From contig NZ_JBNPXH010000016.1 in assembly GCF_050433395.1 (NCBI RefSeq), positions 84,809 through 148,808 of the forward strand: 64,000 nt of DNA, read 5' to 3'. The notes below the pieces were generated by a model, which saw only the letters and a list, made by a program, of their open reading frames with translations, did not search any database and was not told where the DNA came from. The DNA is from Mobilitalea torta. Lineage in GTDB: Bacteria > Bacillota > Clostridia > Lachnospirales > Lachnospiraceae. The position numbers and the translations under genes are program-made. Every line of letters starts with the position of its first letter. Position 1 is the stretch's first letter. Below are positions 60,226 through 64,000 of this stretch, one piece after another.

Positions 60226-62019
60226 ATGAAAGGCACTGTAGTTTCAACGTGGGTTGAGTCGTGTAAAGTGCTATTTGGCAAGGAAGTGGTCGGTAAGGCC
60301 CTGCAATATTACCATCTTTCACCGGATGTGGTGTTTTCACCGCTGGAAGACGTGGATGATAAGATTGCTTTGGGAGTAGTAGATCAAATCGGTGAATATG
60401 TAGGAAAAGATCATGAGGAAATATGGAGAATAATGGGCGAACAGAATATTTCGACCTTCAGCAAGAGTTATCCCGGTTTCTTCCGCCATGAGTCTGCATA
60501 TCAGTTTCTGAAATCTATGAATGATGTGCATGTAATCGTTATGAAGCGGTTTAAAGGTGCCGTACCGCCAATCCTGGATGTTACGCCTTTATCCTCCCAT
60601 GATATTTTGTTTACCTACCGGTCCAAGAGGGGGATGCATCACTATCTCTTCGGACTGATTAACGGAGTCGCTCATTATTTTAATGAAAAGATCAATGTTC
60701 AGCTGCTGGAGCAAAAGGAGGGAGAGGTTCAGCTTAAGCTGACCTTTGAGAAAGAGATCCAGTATACGAAGAGATATAGAATTAACCAGTTCTTCTCCTT
60801 TGGTGTTATAAAAAATGTTACCATGAAGACAGCAATTGTGAACACCCTGTGCCTGCTGCTGGTATCTCTGCTGCTGATACCCAATAAGCTGCTGGCAATT
60901 CCCATGGGGATATTCTCATTTCTGATCTCCTATCTGTCCTCCTATGTCTTCCACAGCCCCCAGAGGCTCATGCGGAAGGAGATTGAGAAGCTGGCCGATT
61001 GCGATTTTGTAGAATATCTTACGATAAAGACGGATGACGAATATGAGACAATTATGTCACAGATCAATGACATTAAGATCAGAGTTCAAAAGGATTTCAT
61101 TAATTTTAATGCCATTGTGGATGAAATGTATACCTTTAATCATTCGGTAACGGAGATTGCCCATACCATGCAGGCTACCTCCAACGACATTACGGCGGTG
61201 CTTGATGAAGTGGCTGTAGCGGCTACCACCCAGGCGGAGGATACGGAGCGTTCCGTAGGCATATTAAGCGACAGCATCCGGAATGTAACCAGGATCTCTG
61301 CTGAGAGTCAGGAGAACGAGACGAAGATTGAATCGGCCATGGACAAGCTGGAGAGCAGCTTCAGCAAGGTGGACAATACGACCCTGGAGATCCAGGCGGT
61401 GCTGAGTAAATTTAATGTAATCCGTACCAATAGTGACGAGCTGCGCAAGAAGGCGGAGGGAATGATGCAGATCGTATCCATCGTTTCTTCCATTGCGAAG
61501 CAGACGAACCTGCTGGCGCTCAACGCTTCCATCGAAGCGGCCCGTGCCGGAGAAGCAGGAAAGGGCTTTGCCGTGGTGGCGGAGGAGGTCAGAGGTCTTT
61601 CAGAAGAGACTAACAAGGCTGTAAATCAGATCAACCGCAGCCTCACGGAATTTGTGGAAAATATCGGCGGTGTGGTAGGAGATATCGATGTCCAGTATAA
61701 GATACTGGAGTCGGAGAGCCAGAGGCTCAGTGATGCGGTTAAGACCTCCAGTACGGCCAACGCCAATCTGAAGGCGGTATCGGATCTGATGATTGAGACT
61801 TCCCAGGAGCTGAAGGTGGAGACGGACAGCATTGCCTCCCTCTTTGACAATATGCACAGTCTGGCGGCGATTGCAGAAGAGAATTCCGCAGCGACAGAGG
61901 AAGCAAGCTCCAATGTTGCAATCTATGTGGACCAGATCAATGAACTGACGAACCAGATCGCGGTATTTGACCAAATGATCAAGAACTTCCAGGAAGATTT
62001 GAGCAGCTATAAGATATAA
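60226..62019 (+). CDS. H-NOX heme gas sensor fused to a methyl-accepting chemotaxis protein
   Basis: A 597-residue transducer. Residues 1-185 are an H-NOX heme domain: proximal His102 in NDVHVIV, Pro115 in VPPIL, and the heme-propionate motif Tyr131-Ser133-Arg135 (YRSKR). The distal hydrogen-bond residues of O2-binding H-NOX are also present at identical numbering: Trp9, Asn74 and Tyr140. Two membrane segments (about 202-242) follow, then a HAMP-like stretch and the cytoplasmic signalling coiled coil with hairpin tip QTNLLALNASIEAARAGEAG. The heme domain is thus N-terminal and cytoplasmic. The ATG at 60226 follows AAGGGGGA. Clostridial H-NOX-MCP fusions are known; O2 or NO taxis away from oxidants is the likely role. 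Confidence 0.95.
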   Translation: MKGTVVSTWVESCKVLFGKEVVGKALQYYHLSPDVVFSPLEDVDDKIALGVVDQIGEYVGKDHEEIWRIMGEQNISTFSKSYPGFFRHESAYQFLKSMNDVHVIVMKRFKGAVPPILDVTPLSSHDILFTYRSKRGMHHYLFGLINGVAHYFNEKINVQLLEQKEGEVQLKLTFEKEIQYTKRYRINQFFSFGVIKNVTMKTAIVNTLCLLLVSLLLIPNKLLAIPMGIFSFLISYLSSYVFHSPQRLMRKEIEKLADCDFVEYLTIKTDDEYETIMSQINDIKIRVQKDFINFNAIVDEMYTFNHSVTEIAHTMQATSNDITAVLDEVAVAATTQAEDTERSVGILSDSIRNVTRISAESQENETKIESAMDKLESSFSKVDNTTLEIQAVLSKFNVIRTNSDELRKKAEGMMQIVSIVSSIAKQTNLLALNASIEAARAGEAGKGFAVVAEEVRGLSEETNKAVNQINRSLTEFVENIGGVVGDIDVQYKILESESQRLSDAVKTSSTANANLKAVSDLMIETSQELKVETDSIASLFDNMHSLAAIAEENSAATEEASSNVAIYVDQINELTNQIAVFDQMIKNFQEDLSSYKI

Positions 62020-62027
62020 GATTGATT

Positions 62028-62072
62028 AAAAGGGGCCGTTGCAAAACCAAATTTTGTAATGGCCCTTTTTTT
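62028..62072 (+). terminator. Terminator after the H-NOX gene, overlapping the IS left end
   Basis: AAAAGGGGCC.TT.CAAAA pairs with TTTTG.AA.GGCCCTTTTTTT. Part of it (GTTGCAAAACC) resembles the inverted right end of the insertion sequence, so the hairpin is probably contributed by the IS. Confidence 0.75.
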
Positions 62073-63894
62073 ATGAAGAAAAACAAAAATGCGGATTCCT
62101 AAGAATCCGCAAAAATGGTATAATTAGTTATGCGAATAACACAATTACACAATAAAAATTATACCGAATTTAATGACGGATATCAACTCTTTTTACCATT
62201 AAATTTGGAAGGTCTGATACCGGAAAATGATTCTATCCGACTGCTGAGCCACTTATTGGAGGGATTGGATTACACAAAGTTGTACAAGGCTTACTCTTCT
62301 ATCGGAAGAAATCCAGCAGTGGAACCAAAGATTATGTTCAAGATTATGACCTATGCGTATTCTCAAAACATTTATTCCACCCGTAAAATCGAAACAGCCT
62401 GTCGCCGGGATATCAACTTCAGGTGGCTTCTGGCCGGACAGCCAGCTCCGGATCACAGCACAATCAGCCGTTTCCGACATGACTATCTGGCAGATGAAGT
62501 TCTGGAGGATTTGTTTTACCAGCAGGTGATGTCCCTTTATCAGTTGGAGGAAGTCCGGTTTGAACATGTCTTTATCGATGGGACGAAGATCGAGGCAAAT
62601 GCGAACAAGTATACCTTTGTCTGGAAAAAGGCAGTGTTAAAGAATGAGGAAAAGATGCTGGAAAAGGCAGAAAAACTCATTGCAGAGATCAACCTTGCCG
62701 AAGTCAGGGATTTTTCTTTTGATAAGAGAAATGCTGTCCAGGACATCAACACCGTTCTGTCCTGGCTTTCTTCTGAAAAAGCAGTAAGGGGTATTGAGTT
62801 TGTTTATGGTACCGGCAAGAGAAAAACAGAGCTTCAGAAATGGATGGAGCAGCTGGAGGAATACAAAAAGCGTAAGGAAAGCTATGAACTCAGCAAAGAG
62901 CGGATGGAAAACCGGAACAGTTATTCCAAGACCGATCCGGATGCGACCTTTATGCACATGAAAGAGGATCATATGAGGAACGCCCAGTTAAAACCCGGAT
63001 ATAATGTCCAGATCGCAGTAGAGAGTGAGTATGTAACAGGGGTGGGTATCTTTCAGGAACGTTCTGATGTGGCAACGCTGATACCGATGCTGAACAGGAT
63101 GTTTGAGCGGATAGGACATAAATATACCAATGTAATTGCTGATTCCGGGTATGAAAGCGAAGAGAACTATCTTTATCTTGAAAAAGAAGGAATTACACCA
63201 TACATCAAGCCACAAAGTTATGAGTTATGGAAGAAAAAGAGTTTTAAGAAGGATATCCGCAAGCAGGAAAATATGAGATATCTGGAGGAAGCAGACGCGT
63301 ATGTTTGTGCGAATGACAGGATACTGTGGGCAGTGGGAACCAGCCACAGGAAATCGGTATCAGGATATCGTGCAAAGCAAACGGTATATGAATGTGAAGA
63401 CTGTAGAGGCTGCTCCTATAAAGAAAAATGTACGAAAGCCAAGGGAAATCGGCGGATGGAGCTTTCCAAAGTATTTATTGAGAAGCGCCGAAAATCCCAT
63501 GAGAACATAACGTCCGAGAAAGGGATTCATTTGCGGATGAACCGGTCGATCCAGGTAGAGGGAGCGTTCGGAGTGCTAAAGAGTGATTATGAATTCAACC
63601 GATTTTTAACCCGTGGTAAAACTAACGTAAAAACGGAATTTATGCTGCTGTGTCTGGGGTATAACATAAATAAACTACATGCAAAAATCCAGAAGGAACG
63701 GATTGGACAGCATCTACATCCAATGAAAGAAGCCATGTAAAAGTAAAGAATCGCAAATGCTTATTAAAGTACGCTTAAAAATAAAGAACGAATACAAAAC
63801 CAGGGACATTTACACGGATGTCCTGTTTTTTATATCCAAAAAAGGGAGCGTGCTGCAATCTAACTATAAATGTTAGTTTTTGCAACACGCTCTC
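62034..63894 (+). mobile_element. IS1182-family insertion sequence
   Basis: About 1.86 kb with one full transposase gene. The left end carries GCCGTTGCAAAACC and the right end, read on the minus strand, GCGTGTTGCAAAAACT. Each end also folds back on itself: left as the terminator at 62028-62072, right as GAGCGTGCTGCAA...TTGCAACACGCTC (63845-63892). A further hairpin, TGCGGATTC-CTAA-GAATCCGCA (62090-62111), lies just before the transposase promoter. Exact ends and target duplication could not be fixed. Confidence 0.8.
62130..63740 (+). CDS. IS1182-family transposase
   Basis: A 536-residue DDE transposase, full length. N-terminal FDGYQLFLPLNLEGLIPENDS-like sequence (DGYQLFLPLNLEGLIPENDS) and RWLLAGQPAPDHSTISRFR mark the family; acidic residues of the catalytic core lie in HVFIDGTKIEANANKY, NVIADSGYESEENY and QVEGAFGVLKSDYEF. 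A Cys cluster (CEDCRGCSYKEKC) is present before the last motif. TATAAT at 62119-62124 lies only five bases before the ATG, with no ribosome site, suggesting weak or leaderless expression. Intact, so the element may be mobile. Confidence 0.93.
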   Translation: MRITQLHNKNYTEFNDGYQLFLPLNLEGLIPENDSIRLLSHLLEGLDYTKLYKAYSSIGRNPAVEPKIMFKIMTYAYSQNIYSTRKIETACRRDINFRWLLAGQPAPDHSTISRFRHDYLADEVLEDLFYQQVMSLYQLEEVRFEHVFIDGTKIEANANKYTFVWKKAVLKNEEKMLEKAEKLIAEINLAEVRDFSFDKRNAVQDINTVLSWLSSEKAVRGIEFVYGTGKRKTELQKWMEQLEEYKKRKESYELSKERMENRNSYSKTDPDATFMHMKEDHMRNAQLKPGYNVQIAVESEYVTGVGIFQERSDVATLIPMLNRMFERIGHKYTNVIADSGYESEENYLYLEKEGITPYIKPQSYELWKKKSFKKDIRKQENMRYLEEADAYVCANDRILWAVGTSHRKSVSGYRAKQTVYECEDCRGCSYKEKCTKAKGNRRMELSKVFIEKRRKSHENITSEKGIHLRMNRSIQVEGAFGVLKSDYEFNRFLTRGKTNVKTEFMLLCLGYNINKLHAKIQKERIGQHLHPMKEAM

Positions 63895-64000
63895 GTTACA
63901 CTTATTAACTCAAACTTCGCACATAAATTTTAGCTATGCACCTTGAAAATTCAATACCTGGCAGTTATTCAGTTGTCAATGTTCAGACTTTATGCAGCTT
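63895..64000. other. Sequence right of the IS, nothing recognised
   Basis: The last 106 bases are AT-rich and show no start codon with a ribosome site and no clear structure. Any interrupted gene would have to be found by comparing both IS flanks. Confidence 0.4.

Overview
The window reads as chromosome of an anaerobic Gram-positive bacterium of the Clostridia, most probably a Lachnospiraceae member. Pointers are good Shine-Dalgarno (SD) sites before nearly every gene, a lipobox substrate-binding protein with LplB/LplC-type permeases, a YesM-type kinase, a split GcvPA/GcvPB glycine decarboxylase behind a tandem glycine riboswitch, one-piece pyruvate:ferredoxin oxidoreductase, NfnAB, a DUF5688-type protein and a radical SAM/TIGR03915 pair. 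No rRNA, tRNA or CRISPR array was seen.

Region 1 (1-26225) is a Gram-positive polysaccharide-utilisation locus. A YesM sensor kinase (minus strand, with its partner regulator apparently starting at the left edge) diverges from a three-gene oligosaccharide ABC importer. Eight glycoside hydrolase-type genes follow: GH78, GH106-like, a degenerate GH2, an intact GH2, a five-bladed-propeller hydrolase, a second GH106-like, GH42 and a GH140-like apiosidase. None has a signal peptide, so oligosaccharides are probably imported and dismantled in the cytoplasm. Rhamnosidases, galactosidases and an apiosidase together point to pectin, possibly rhamnogalacturonan II side chains; this is inference.

Region 2 (26226-33300) is accessory: a duplicated-domain protein of unknown function, a minus-strand VOC/AraC/GNAT-fusion cluster, an ABC ATPase-permease pair without a binding protein, a 72-residue protein, a DnaA-box-like inverted pair and a 41-bp-arm hairpin.

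Region 3 (33300-42710) is the glycine-cleavage operon: promoter, tandem glycine riboswitch with terminator, gcvT-gcvH-gcvPA-gcvPB-lplA-lpdA and a coupled GH20 gene, closed by a terminator and a second very long hairpin.

Region 4 (42710-49850) holds a radical SAM/TIGR03915 operon whose promoter is flanked by two LexA-like boxes, a Thr/Gly-repeat lipoprotein, a Fur-family regulator, a HAD-GNAT fusion whose HAD catalytic aspartates are gone, a CYTH protein, and two small basic proteins leading into an HD-domain gene.

Region 5 (49850-64000) contains nfnAB, a GGDEF-EAL protein coupled to a membrane protein whose 5' end carries four tandem hairpins, a DUF5688-type protein, pyruvate:ferredoxin oxidoreductase behind a long structured leader, an H-NOX/chemotaxis fusion predicted to bind O2, and an intact IS1182-family insertion sequence. 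Several conserved enzymes in the window (Lpd, LplA, radical SAM, DUF5688, GH78) carry short low-complexity insertions, which looks like a trait of this genome.
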